A stretch of 64,000 nucleotides of DNA from Oryzias latipes (lineage: Eukaryota; Chordata; Actinopteri; Beloniformes; Adrianichthyidae): contig NC_019879.2 of the NCBI RefSeq assembly GCF_002234675.1, positions 22,873,855-22,937,854 of the forward strand, in the 5' to 3' direction. A model generated the notes under the pieces. The model did not search any database, was not told where the DNA came from, and saw only the letters and a list, made by a program, of their open reading frames with translations. Shown in pieces: positions 11,928-23,100 of this stretch. Made by a program: the position numbers and the translations under genes. Within the stretch, counting starts at the first letter, position 1, and each line of letters starts with the position of its first letter.

Positions 11928-12491
11928 AAAGACCCACTCCAATGAAAATGTTGTTTTTGGTGTTTTTATCATGTTACTGTGGCATTTTCCTGATGATGGA
12001 GGACATAAATATAGAAAACTAGGTTTCAAATTGCATTTTTTAGTATTTTTCTTTATTCAAATCATTGTGAATCGGGAAAAAGAGCTTTTTTGTGACTTGT
12101 AGATGGCTAGATTCACATACGTCTTTGTTTTCCTCTTCTGAGCTGGCATCTGGCTCACAACTGTACGGCTGGATAGCTCCAATATTGCTTACCATTTTTG
12201 TTGCACATGCAATGATAGGTTGCAGGTGTGAGGGGCTGTGAGCTAGGAAGATGGCATGGAAACTGAGAGCTCTCATTTATGGGTGATGGGAAAGGGTTGT
12301 GTGGTTGTTCTGCGCCAACAGTCCCCGCCCACAACTCAGAAGCATATTTTGAATGAACTCCTGCGGCTCTGCAGAAACTATGAGTTAGAAAACGACACAG
12401 GTCTTTTTTAATTTTGGCTGAAAACAACGTAATCATAATTAAAAGACCACTGGGAACACTTTGAAAAATCGAAAATCGGAGTGGGACTTAA
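11928..12491 (-). repeat. Family-A inverted-repeat element, copy 3 (reverse)
   Basis: It lies in an intron of the dead ndufs1. It begins AAAGACCCACTCCAATG and ends AATCGGAGTGGGACTTAAA. Relative to copies 1 and 2 it is inverted: the CTGATGATGGAGG block is near the left and the AAGACCACTGGGAAC block near the right. It is non-coding. Confidence 0.8.
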
Positions 12492-12698
12492 AACCAGAAA
12501 CATTTTATGATCGTTGTTTTCTTTTGTCTTCGGGAAGTGTGAAGAAACTGGATTCTCTAGAAAGGACTGTATTAAAAATTAGTTCGTACCCCGTCAGTTT
12601 CTTGCACACAGTAATAAATGAACAATGACTCAGAAACAGCTACTTATCTTTTTGTAGGTTTACTCCGCACAAAGAGCACAAATTTGTACGCAGGGTTA

Positions 12699-13383
12699 AG
12701 GCCCGTACACACCGGGACGAATATTCGCCAGGCGTTATTCGCCAGCGTTTTTCGCCACGTCTTTTGTGTTCACACCCAGGCGATTTTCGCTGACGATGAG
12801 CCGAGCGAACATGCAATTTCATTCCCTGACATTAGATGGCGCTTAATGTAAACAGAAATACTCCTGTACACAAGGTGGCACTGCGCAACTTTACGATTCT
12901 TAAAGTCGCTTTTCACTCAGAAGAAGAGAGCAAGTATTTACGCGCTTGTCAAAATCATACAAAGAAAACATGAATATTTCAAGCATCAGTAGCTCCAACT
13001 GGTACTTGGTAAGGGGATATTTAAGAATGTCCGTCATTATTTCTTCGCGGCAGTGTAGACGCTACTTGGCGTCTAACTTCTTCGCTGGTATGTGTGCTCA
13101 GCAAGGCAGTTTTGTGTTTGAGCGCCCCCAAGTTGTGTTTTACTGTAACTTCAGAAGCTCCAGGCACGTGTGCAAAAGCGCCATTCTCATTGGTCGAATA
13201 GATTTCGACGCGACGCGTCTAAAAAAAAAAACGAACCCGAGGCGTTTTTTTTTTTCGACGCTTTGGCGCGTGGCGTTTTTTCGCCTCGGTGTGCACACTC
13301 TCATTGGTGCCCTTTGTTTAGTCACGAGGCGTTAAACGTCGGCGAAAATCGCCGGCGAAATTCGTCCCGGTGTGAACAGGCCT
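12699..13383. mobile_element. 685-bp TIR element with TTA target duplication (Harbinger-like, non-autonomous)
   Basis: The left end AGGCCCGTACACACCGGGAC and the right end (reverse complement AGGCCTGTTCACACCGGGAC) are long imperfect inverted repeats. Both ends are flanked by TTA (12696-12698 and 13384-13386), the 3-bp target duplication typical of PIF/Harbinger elements. Subterminal parts repeat GGCGAAA and GCCAGCG words that can fold back. There is no transposase frame. It sits in an intron of the ndufs1 pseudogene. Confidence 0.7.
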
Positions 13384-15085
13384 TTACAGACAGATGAACA
13401 GGGTTGTTGCATCAGAGTCCGAACAAAGGAACTCAGAAATAGGCTTGGTATATATACCTTGCATTTGCATATTCAGAACCTCATCCGATGGTTCATGGTG
13501 TGAAAAACCCACCCCCAAGTTGTTGCAGGCTAGATGTTCGAAGGTCAGAGAGCTTAAAGTGTCAGATCTCTCTGAGGTTATCACAGACATTTGCCAGACC
13601 GCATACACCAGGACACAGAAAGATAAACGGGGAGGATAATGGAGGAATGTTACGAGACAATAGTCTTGGTTGTGCTCTGTAATATAATTTTGAGATGATA
13701 ATACATAGTGAATCAAGTTTAAACCATCAGTGTAATAAAAGTAAAAGTTAGTGTAAAAGGGAGTTTCTAACTATTCTGTTTCTAATCACTCCTAACAGGA
13801 AGACTGAATCCATTGACGTTCTGGATGCTGTGGGCAGCAACATCGTGTTGAGCACGTGGGGCGGAGAGGTCATGAGAGTTCAGCCTCGCCTTAGCGAGGA
13901 CATCAGCGAGGAGTGGATCTCGGACAAAACCAGGTCCGCTCCTTGTCACATCGCAGTTAGGTTTACGGGCTCCTGCGTCTGTCTGCCTCATATTTCAATC
14001 TCCTGTGACAGGTTTGCCTATGATGGGCTGAAGCGGCAGAGGCTGACTCAGCCGTTGGTGAAGGATGACTCAGGGCAGTTGGTGCCTGCGTCCTGGGAGG
14101 ATGTGCTTGCACAAGTGGCTGGAGCAGTAAGCGGTTTTCAACATGAAAAAATAAAAGAATGTGGTTTTTGATGCAGCTTTATTGAATGACATGTTTTGAA
14201 AGTTGCAAGGAGCTGAAGGACGGGATGTCGCTGCTATCTTCTTAACACTGGTATTGCTGGGATTGAGGAAGCTGACCTGCTGTTGCTGGTGTGCACTAAC
14301 CCGCGCAATGAGGCTCTTCTTTTCATCCGAAAAAGGTGAAAAAAAGTTTCTTTAAATGTGATATCAGTGACAAAAATGAGAAAAAGAAAGTGAAAAAATG
14401 TTGTTTTAGTGTAAACTGCTGCAGCTGGCTGCACAATGATTTACATGTGGCTCTGGTGGGAAAGCCAGTGGACCTCAGTTACACGTATGATCATCTGGGA
14501 GAATCTCCAAAAGTTCTACAAGAAATTGCTTCAGGAACCAGGTGACAGTTCAGTCTGAGTTAACATTTTCCGTGATCTAGAATGTTTCTCTAACAATGTC
14601 CAACCTGTTACAGGCTGTGGCCGAAGCGAAGCACCCTGTTGTTGTAGTTGGCAGCAGCTGCCTGCAGAGGGAGTATGGGGCTGCAGTAATGGCTGCCGTG
14701 TCCAGCATCGCTCAGAACGCTCACGTAGAAGACACGTGGAAGATTGTCAACGTGCTTCACAGGTGATGCGTTTCCAGAAATGTCAGCACCAGCATGAGGT
14801 TCAGAAGGGATTTCAGAGTAAAACATGCTATTTGCCTTTGTGATCAGGGTGGCCAGTCAGGTGGCAGCACTTGATCTTGGGTACAAGCCAGGGGTGAAGA
14901 TTATCAGGGAGAACCCACCCAAAGTTTTGTTCCTGCTCGGGGCTGATTCTGGCTGCGTTACCCGACAGGATTTCCCAGATGACATCTTGGTTATATATTA
15001 AGGTCAACTTTTTTTCTTTTTTTTTGTATCTGGTCAGTCTGTTGTCTCCAATAGGTACTGATTCCAACACGTCCGGTTCTGCACA

Positions 15086-15690
15086 CCCTTAGCAAAAAGT
15101 AGTACACGCGCAGTTTGTTTTATCAAGTATATGAGTGAAAGTATAGCAAGTCTACACTGTAGTGTAGGACGTATACTAACTGAAAATTTCTTCAGACTAA
15201 TTTGGAACATTTTAAGTTTGCAAAATTTAAATAATCCTCCTCAGTAATGCAAATGTGTCCTCTATAGAGGACATTTCTAAACCAGAATATCTTCAAACCA
15301 TCACATACTACTGAGTGAACTCCTTTTAGTATCTACCAAGAACATTTGGAGCTTTTTAATGATACCAAATGTGAAGGGGCGGGGCTCTGGGAATTGTAGT
15401 TTTTGGTGGATTTAAAAAAAAAAAAGGTTGAACAAAATTTATTTTCTCTGGTAATTAACTAGCATTTAGTCCAGCGCAGTGATATAAAACATTGGAGTTA
15501 TGTGACCGGAACTTCTTTTGTAGGTGTGCATTTTCTCTGTGGATTATCACTTTTTAATCCACATCCAGCAGCCAATCAGAATTGAGTATTCACCCGGACC
15601 GTGCTATAAAAAAGGAAACTTCAAGTATACTGACTCATTTTTATGTAAATACTAAGTATATTGGTAGTACACTTAAATAGACTACCTTTA
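15086..15690. repeat. Family-D interspersed repeat, second copy
   Basis: It shares TATACTAACTGAA, TTCTTCAGACTAA and the terminal AAATAGACTACC with the 2035-2445 copy. The left edge is near AGCAAAAAGTAGTACACGC and the right edge near CTACCTTTAGCTG. It fills most of the ndufs1-pseudogene intron between the remnants at 15001 and 15923. Its class is unresolved. Confidence 0.45.
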
Positions 15691-16616
15691 GCTGGGGACA
15701 TACAGAGTGGTGTCTCAAACCCAGGAAAATTCCCTCAGTGGAGAAGGCCAATAAACGATTTCAAAGATGTGAAAAATGGGTGAAGCTTTTTCTCCATGAC
15801 TCAACTAAAACTGAAATGAGATCAGAGTTAGGTGGAGCAACAGTTGAAGTCAATCTTTCCACTTCAGCAGCAGGAGGAATCCACAGCATCAACATTTCAA
15901 TACTTTACTTACAATTACCCAGGTCACCATGGCGACGTGGGGGCCCCAATAGCGGACATAATTCTCCCCGGCGCTGCTTATACTGAAAAATGCGGCACCT
16001 ACGTGAACACAGAGGGCCGGGCGCAGTAGACCAGAGTTGCTGTGACTCCTTAAGGCTTGGCCAGGGAGGACTGGAGGATCATCAGAGCCATTTCTGAGTT
16101 TCACTAGAAAACAGTGTCGGCATGTTACGTTCAACAAAATAGAAGGCTTGAACTTGTTGTACATTTCTAATTAAGCTTGCAGGAGTGAAACTACCATAAG
16201 ACTCTCTGGATGAGGTGCGGAACCGACTGGCAGAAGTTTCCCCAAATTTGGTTGGAAATGACAACATTGTGGAAGCCAACTGTGCTAAACAGGTTGCTGA
16301 GCTGTTTAACGTTAGCATGTACCTTACCTACACTTTACCTGCACTTCAACAGGCTGAGAAGTCAAGCACAGCTGGATGCGTTCTGTGAATTTCTCAGTCT
16401 GTCATACTTTATGTTATTGTCCGCCTGCCCCCCATCTGTTTCAGTCAACTAGGCTCTCCTAACAGAACCTATTGTTCCTCCACAGCTTACCGTGAGAGAC
16501 TTCTATATGACAGGTGGGTTTATCAGTGATCCAAACGGAGAATTAGAGGTCTTGACTTTTCATTGATACTTCTAATTTATCACATTTTTTAACATTCAGT
16601 TTCAACATTTTTCTTT

Positions 16617-17160
16617 ATAGACACACTCCAATAAAAATTAAGTTTTGGGTGTTTTTAACATGTTCTTTTGGCGTTTTTCTGATGATGGAGGACATATTCT
16701 GTATGAGCTTAATTGTGACGTTGAAAATACGAAGGGAGGGCCACAGGTTCCCTGCCCCGCTCCATTCTAATGCATGCACTTGTAGACAAATAGATCTATA
16801 TACGTCTCTGCTTTCCTCGTCTGAGCTGTGCATGGCTGAACAACTCCAATGTGGCCATTTTTATTGTATGGATAATGTTAGGTTGGGGTTGTGAGGGACT
16901 GTAAGCTAGCAGAGAGGGTAAACAGAAAGTTATCTGCAACAGGGAGAGGAATTGGGGGTGGGGGTTGCTCCATGCCAATGGTCCTGTCCACAACTCAAGA
17001 AATTGCAATGAACTACTGCCGCTCTGTGTGGAAACTATGTTCTAGAAAACAACACAGATTTTTTATATTTGGCTAAAAATGGCATGATCATAATTAAAAG
17101 ACCACTGGGAACGCTTTTACAATCGATAAAAAAATCATGGGGGAGTTCAAATCTTTAAAG
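16617..17160 (-). repeat. Family-A inverted-repeat element, copy 4 (reverse)
   Basis: It begins TAGACACACTCCAATAAAAA, carries the GATGATGGAGGACATA block near the left and AAAAGACCACTGGGAACGC near the right, and ends close to GGGAGTTCAAATCTTTAAAG. It is inserted between the last two exon remnants of the ndufs1 pseudogene, and its ends are more diverged than those of copies 2, 8 and 9. Confidence 0.75.
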
Positions 17161-17724
17161 AAAAGTCTCAAACAATGAGTGTCAGAGTAAGCATTTGGAT
17201 TTAGTACAGAGCTAACCAAACGAATTGTTTAAAATCATCTATTTACAACCTGTTTACAAAAAATAATTTCCTATCATCATAATAATATCTAGTAAATGAT
17301 TATTTTACAAGTCATGGGATGAAACTCATATTTTGCTCTAAGGACAGATGACTGACCTTAGTTTTTGATGGCACAAATATTTGTGTATGCACTTTCTTTT
17401 CCAAAAAAATAAAAAATAAATTTGATGTATTTCTCATAATTTATGTGAAGGTGTAGTAACCCAACTCACCATAAGGAGGGTTATTCTCAATGCAACACTG
17501 CACACTGATTATGAACTACTTCAATGTGTATTCATCAATGCTTTGTATATAAATATGGATTTCTTCATTTTACATATTTACAGTTCTGCCTCTTTTCAAT
17601 CGTTCCTGTCGTGTGTTTTATCTATAGATCCTGTAAGCAGAGCCTCCCAGACCATGGCCAATGTGTTAGAGCTGTTACAGAAGGAGCACAGGCTGGGATT
17701 GAGCCAGCCATGTGCTCAAGATAA

Positions 17725-18340
17725 AAGGACATCTTATTGCTGAAAGAAAAAAAAGTGTGCACAAATCAGATATTTACACGCTTATGTTAAGTATTAATTA
17801 ATTATCTTTGATTATTCATATATTTTAAGTGTAGGAATAAAACATTATAATAGTATAAAAAATTGTCACATTAGATTTGCCATACAGACAGATTTAACTT
17901 TTAAAGCTAGATAGTTATGACTTTTCTAACTTCTTAAAGTTAGAAATATTTTGTCTTTCTGTTAAAGTTCCTACATTAAAGTATATTTATTTTAGAATGA
18001 GATCAAAGTTTATATTTAAGGAACAGTTTTTTTAAATGTGAGATATTTTTGTGAAATGAACTCTTCTTTTTTTTGTTCTTCTTCTTTTCAAAATAAAATT
18101 CTAATTGTTTCTTGTGTTTTCGGTGATATAACTTGACCAAACTTTTCAGACAGGATTTGCGCTCGTCTGGTTTTTTGTTTGACACGGGCTGCCCTGTCAG
18201 TGAACAGCACGCAGCAGTCAGTGTGTGTGGCAGCAGGGCTGATAACACATCATGTGGATGACAGTCGTGCTCCAGGTGGATTTTTACACTCTTTAACATC
18301 AATCTGCCTTAATTTGTCAGTTTTCAGCGTGCACATCTGA
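17725..18340. other. Intergenic spacer between the ndufs1 remnant and ino80d
   Basis: AT-rich sequence with T-runs and no recognisable coding or repeat element apart from low-complexity tracts. The minus-strand open frame at 18003-18302 is lysine-rich and driven by A/T composition, so it is not called. Confidence 0.4.
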
Positions 18341-20108
18341 AACTGCACAGTCCTTCACAAAAACTGTAACATGCGTCCCGATCAGTTATTTACAGGATCC
18401 CGGCACACAAAAGATATTTTAACAAAGTTGAGTTTCCAATATGGTAGGAGAGGTTGTTGTTGTTGAGCGGATTGTTGTCATGTCCCCGCAGTGCCTGTAG
18501 TGGTGCTGTGATGAGTCTGCCTTGGACCCAACAAAAATCCTAGGCAGCCTACCTACTGCTTGTATTCGCTGTGGATAGTCTATTTTTACATTCACCGTTA
18601 TTTTCAAGAGAAATCCAACTCGATGAAGACCATCGCTAACAACCTATCTGGACGATCGATGCGCAAATAGCCTAGCTGATTCTGTTAGACATTTCAGCGG
18701 TCTGTCTGGAGCGAATACCTTTGGCAGCCTATACCAATTCAAGGTAAGCGAAGTAGTTCACAGCCCCGGCCTTGATTTCTGAGCGGAGCGCTCTCCGCGG
18801 GCTTCGGTCGGTAGGCGCATTTACTGGAGACCGCCGCCCCTGCTAAGTTTATAGGCCGCCCTATGCATTATTTATCTTACAGCCATACATACTTCTACAG
18901 TATCATGAGTGCCTGGTAATAAATACTCATTCGTGGCACTTCTATCTTTTATATCCCGATAATGCCTAACTGTACCCATGGTACTCGGAATTCATATCGA
19001 TTAGTGCGAAGGCCTTAGGAAATAGGCCTGAAGCCTCGAATGTATACCCTTTGTTTGAAAGTATTTGACCATAATATTATAAAAGTTGAATCGAACTAAA
19101 TATACCTTTTATTTTTTTTATTTTATGACTAATTTTGCATTTATCAATGTAAAACTAAACGGGAACTACACCTTTTATAGTGTTACCATTCGCTGATATT
19201 TCCGTTTCCTGGTTAGCTACCGCCTACCAATTTGTGTTTTTAGCTTTGCTAGCTAATTAGCAAATAGGACTTTTTGTTTTTTTCACCCACGAGATCGTTT
19301 GTTTAACTTACTAAACCTATTGCACATATACTCTTTACATAAATACAATGACGCCTGCTGGACGTATATTTGTCTAGTTTGTTATAGTAAGAACTTTCAC
19401 AGCTGTCTTTTGGTCTTAGAGCTACGCTAGCTGGCTAGCTCCCCGGAAACCAGATGTGGTCATCGGTAGCCCACGTTAGTTTACTTCATGACCCGTTCCC
19501 TCCTAAAGTTATCTAAATTACAAATGCTTATTTAAACTACACATTCCCAATGTGTCCCTTCGTATACTCATCTCCTTTCTGTGAAACTTAAAACCAAAAA
19601 GTCAAACGCAAAATGCTCACAATTCACCGCGTTTTGGTGCTGTTCATGGATTTCTGGCTTCCTGTGGAGTTTAATTAAAAAGAGCATCAATAACGCAATA
19701 AGCCATAAGTGTGACTTTTTAGCAATGCTGTGTTAACCTGGTTTATAATTACACACAAGTTTTCTGTTATTGGACCAAACAGCACACTGGTTTTCTTTTC
19801 AAGTTTGTGAAATATTAACTTAATGTCACATGTTGTTGCTACATACTTATCAATTGAATCGTAATTAATTTTCAAAATAAAAATTTATTTTCTTCATTAG
19901 CAGCCAGGTTTTTACGTTTTAGAATAGGTAAAGTAAATTTGTTGTGGTTTCAGTTCATTCAGCCAATGAATGTCCTTTTGCAGGGTAATACATTTTTTTG
20001 CATGTTTACAGAGAATAAAAATGTTTTTTTTAGCTTTATGTGATTAGTCTTGGTTACTTTGATAAAGTGAAGTTGAAAAGTTTTTAAATGTAATCTCTAT
20101 CCCATCAG
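18340..20108 (+). promoter_or_regulatory. ino80d: ino80d promoter, 5' non-coding exon and first intron
   Basis: A locally GC- and CpG-rich stretch (about 18620-18850, including GAGCGGAGCGCTCTCCGCGG) surrounds a strong splice donor (TTCAAG then gtaagcg, junction near 18745). The next acceptor is at 20108, just before the first coding exon. This fits a TATA-less housekeeping promoter with a non-coding first exon. The remaining intron is AT-rich with no repeat I can name. Boundaries are inferred. Confidence 0.45.
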
Positions 20109-20134
20109 CTGATGTCAAGGACAAGAGTCACGTG

Positions 20135-23100
20135 ATGTATGAAGGCAAACACATACACTTCTCAGAGGTGGACAATAAGCCGTTGTGCTCATATAGTCCG
20201 AAGCTGTGCAAACAGCGCAGACTAAATGGGTACGCGTTCTGCATCCGCCATGTTCTGGAGGACAAGACGGCTCCCTTCAAGCAGTGTGAATATGTGGCAA
20301 AGTACAACAGCCAGCGGTGTACCAACCCCATCCCAAAGTCTGAGGATCGCAGGTTTGTGTGTAAACAGCACTAAGTTGAACTTATACAACTTTGCACTTT
20401 CATCTTATGGTGTCTCCATCTTTTTCAGGTACTGCAATAGCCACCTGCAGGTTCTTGGCTTTATACCGAAGAAGGAGCGGAAAAAGAAGCACGATGCTTT
20501 GGAGGAGATGCGCCCTCGAGCGCACTTGGAGTCAGTAGCTCTAAACATAACTGTTCCCTCTTTAGTTCTGAAAGCTCCCAATGGCATTGAGGACCTTCCA
20601 CCATCTCCCCCCTGTGCACGTCTGTTACCCCTCCCCGACGGGGAGTTACTGGACCCTTTTGCCTTTTACGAGGATGATACAGATGGGGACGAAGTGGGCC
20701 CTGCTCGAAAGGGCAGTGCTTTGAAGAAAAAACTACAGAGTCGGCTGATGCACAATCAGAAACTCTGTCAAGACGCCAATTTCCAGCCACCTCCTGAGCA
20801 CTTTACTCCCTCCCCCATCCCCCGGGCGCAACCCTCGTCCCCTCTCAACACTCATCTCCCGAGGCATCAACCAGGTCTTCTCCAGCAGTGTCAGCACTCC
20901 AGCGCAACTTCCTTCACCTTCCCAGGGCAGCAGCAGGGTTTATTATGCAATCCACCACCACCTCAGACGGTCAACTTTCTGCCTCCAGGGGTGCCTGCGA
21001 ACGCAGCGCCCAGTCCAGGGCAACACGCCGGACCATCGCTCGGCAGGAAAACGCCTTTCACCGCAACACAGTTGCCCAACTGCAAGGATGACGGCAGCAA
21101 CAATCAGCAGCATGTGGTCGTCATGCGTCCAAAGGCCTTCACACCTCCGGTCAGCTGCCTGGTCAGGCTGCAACACCTGGTGCAGATCTGTGCCAAGAGA
21201 CATCGAGAGCATGGAGACCTCTTTCCTCATCTCGGTGAATTCTAAAAAAAAAATCTCTTCATACCTTTAGAACTTGGACATGTATTCAAGGATGAGATGG
21301 AGGAGCGACTCTAACAAGCTGTTTTCCAGGGTTGGACTGGTCGGAGGACAGTGGAGATGATGACATCGAAGAAGCAGAGGGATTCACTCCTTCTCAGGTG
21401 TTCAGGCCGCCAAACGGGTTTGTATCAATATGCATAATGGGTTTGACATGAAATCCCCATTTCTCATCATGACGGCCGCTGTGTTCTTCCTGCGCAGGTT
21501 GGATGAAGACGGCGGGTGCTCGCGGAGAACGCGACTCCTGCGGCTTTGCTCGTACCTCCAGGAGAAATACAAGCACATGTGCCGGCAGGAGAGGGTGCGC
21601 ATTCGCCAGAAGAGATACCGTTACGTCTTTCGCAAAGCCCTGCTGCACGCCGCCAGCAGCAACCCGGACTGTGCGGGGCAGCTGATGCAGGAGTTGAACG
21701 GTGGATCTCAAACCTCTACATGGTATGCCAACATCTGTCCCAATCACCTCAGAGTAGGGATGGATACTGTTTTTATCCAGTGCTGAACTGGAACTTTTGA
21801 AACCGTTTTGGTACCTATATGGGGCTTGAACCGGTGCTTCAAAACTCAAAAAAACCAACAATTTTTCCTAAAGAATGTAAGTATGATGAAGTGATGTCAC
21901 AGGATGAAGGAGAGCGCTTGAATGTGCCTAGGATGCTTTATAGAAAGACCTACTCCGAACATCTTTTGTCCTATTGCAGAAGCATTCCCAGTGGTCTTTT
22001 TGATTATAATTATGCCGTTTTTGGCCAAAATACATTAACGTAGACAAAAACAGAAATTTTATTTTTTTTAATTCAGAGCAATAGACTGTACCAGAGTGTA
22101 CTTGATGACACACATTAGGACTGTCACATGTCTCTCTGCCTTAAAACCAAGAGTTTTAAGGCTTCTTTCAGAAGAGGCCGGTTTCATCCGTATTAATCAT
22201 CTGCTCCGGATGATAATTACTCTCCGCGATTATCTTCTACAGCGTTTCGAGATATTTTGCGGCTGCTTCTGAGTCAGCTGATGCCATTTCTCCATTCAGG
22301 GGCACAAACTTGAGTTATAGTGATTCAGGAAGCAGTTGAAACAAATGTGAAATATTCTTTAGCAGCCGGCAAGGAAGCTGACTCTTCTCCATCAAGTCGC
22401 TGAATTAGAATCTTTTTCCGGGAAGTTCAGCCAAACTTTTGCTCGCTTCACCTTCAACATTTTGACCGAATCTCCGCCCTCCCTCATGGCCTCACCCATT
22501 CTTATATGAGCCTGCCCACAATCGCTGGAAAGGGAAAATGAATTGAATTTAAGTAATTGACGTGTCCAATATGACACGCAGAAGTCCAGTTGTACCAGCA
22601 CCGAGTTTCAGTACCAATCCCTACCTGAGTGCAATATGTCTTTATTGAAATGTGAGTCTGAAATGTAAAAGAGTAGCGTGTTCACGTCTGGATCTTCTTC
22701 ATGTTTTCAGTCTGTCTCCAACGAAGCGGCAGAGCTCAGATCCAGGGACTTGCACCGGCAACACCAAAGGCCACACCTGCAGCAACAGAGCTCTGCCCTT
22801 CACTCAACACTGCTTTCAGCGTATCTTTTCCACCATTTACAAAAAAAAAAGCCTCTTTTTTTTTACTCTTCACCCCATTTTTTAATCCAACCTGTTGAGT
22901 TATGTCCTTCATCAATCTGTAGATATTCTGTCGAATCGTTCCCAGCAGCTCTTTGCGAGCTGCACAGCCAAGTTTGCGGATGGTCAGCAGTGCTCCATAC
23001 CCGTGTTTGACATCACGCATCAGACCCCCCTCTGTGAAGAGCATGCCAAAAAGATGGTGACTATTTTCTTTTTTTTTTTTTTTAACAAACACTTTTGTCT

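Larger units (their letters stand above)
10815..17724 (+). pseudogene. ndufs1: Decayed ndufs1 (complex I 75-kDa subunit) with introns retained
   Basis: Exon remnants match vertebrate NDUFS1 in order: 10815-10912, 11000-11077, 11159-11230, 11362-11441, 11518-11635, 11712-11897, 13799-13933, 14012-14126, 14210-14335, 14425-14541, 14614-14762, 14848-15001, 15923-about 16098, 16183-16310, about 16445-16519 and 17628-17724. In-frame stops occur at 14999 (TAA), 16027 (TAG), 16051 (TAA), 16197 (TAA) and 16450 (TAG). A one-base loss near 17670 shifts the last exon. Exon 14210 joins DVAAI directly to LNTGIAG out of frame, losing about 44 codons. Exon 11000 lacks the block containing a cluster cysteine (FCYH), and IDICPVGAL has become IDIGPVGAL. 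Introns are kept, so this is not a retrocopy. The product would normally be the iron-sulfur electron-entry subunit in the mitochondrial matrix arm; this copy cannot make it. The start codon exon was not found. Confidence 0.93.

Noticed and set aside
11629-12102. 157-residue plus-strand frame that looks like an intact NDUFS1 segment
   Set aside because: It is one exon remnant (11712-11897) with intron and repeat read-through on both sides; the gene as a whole is broken.
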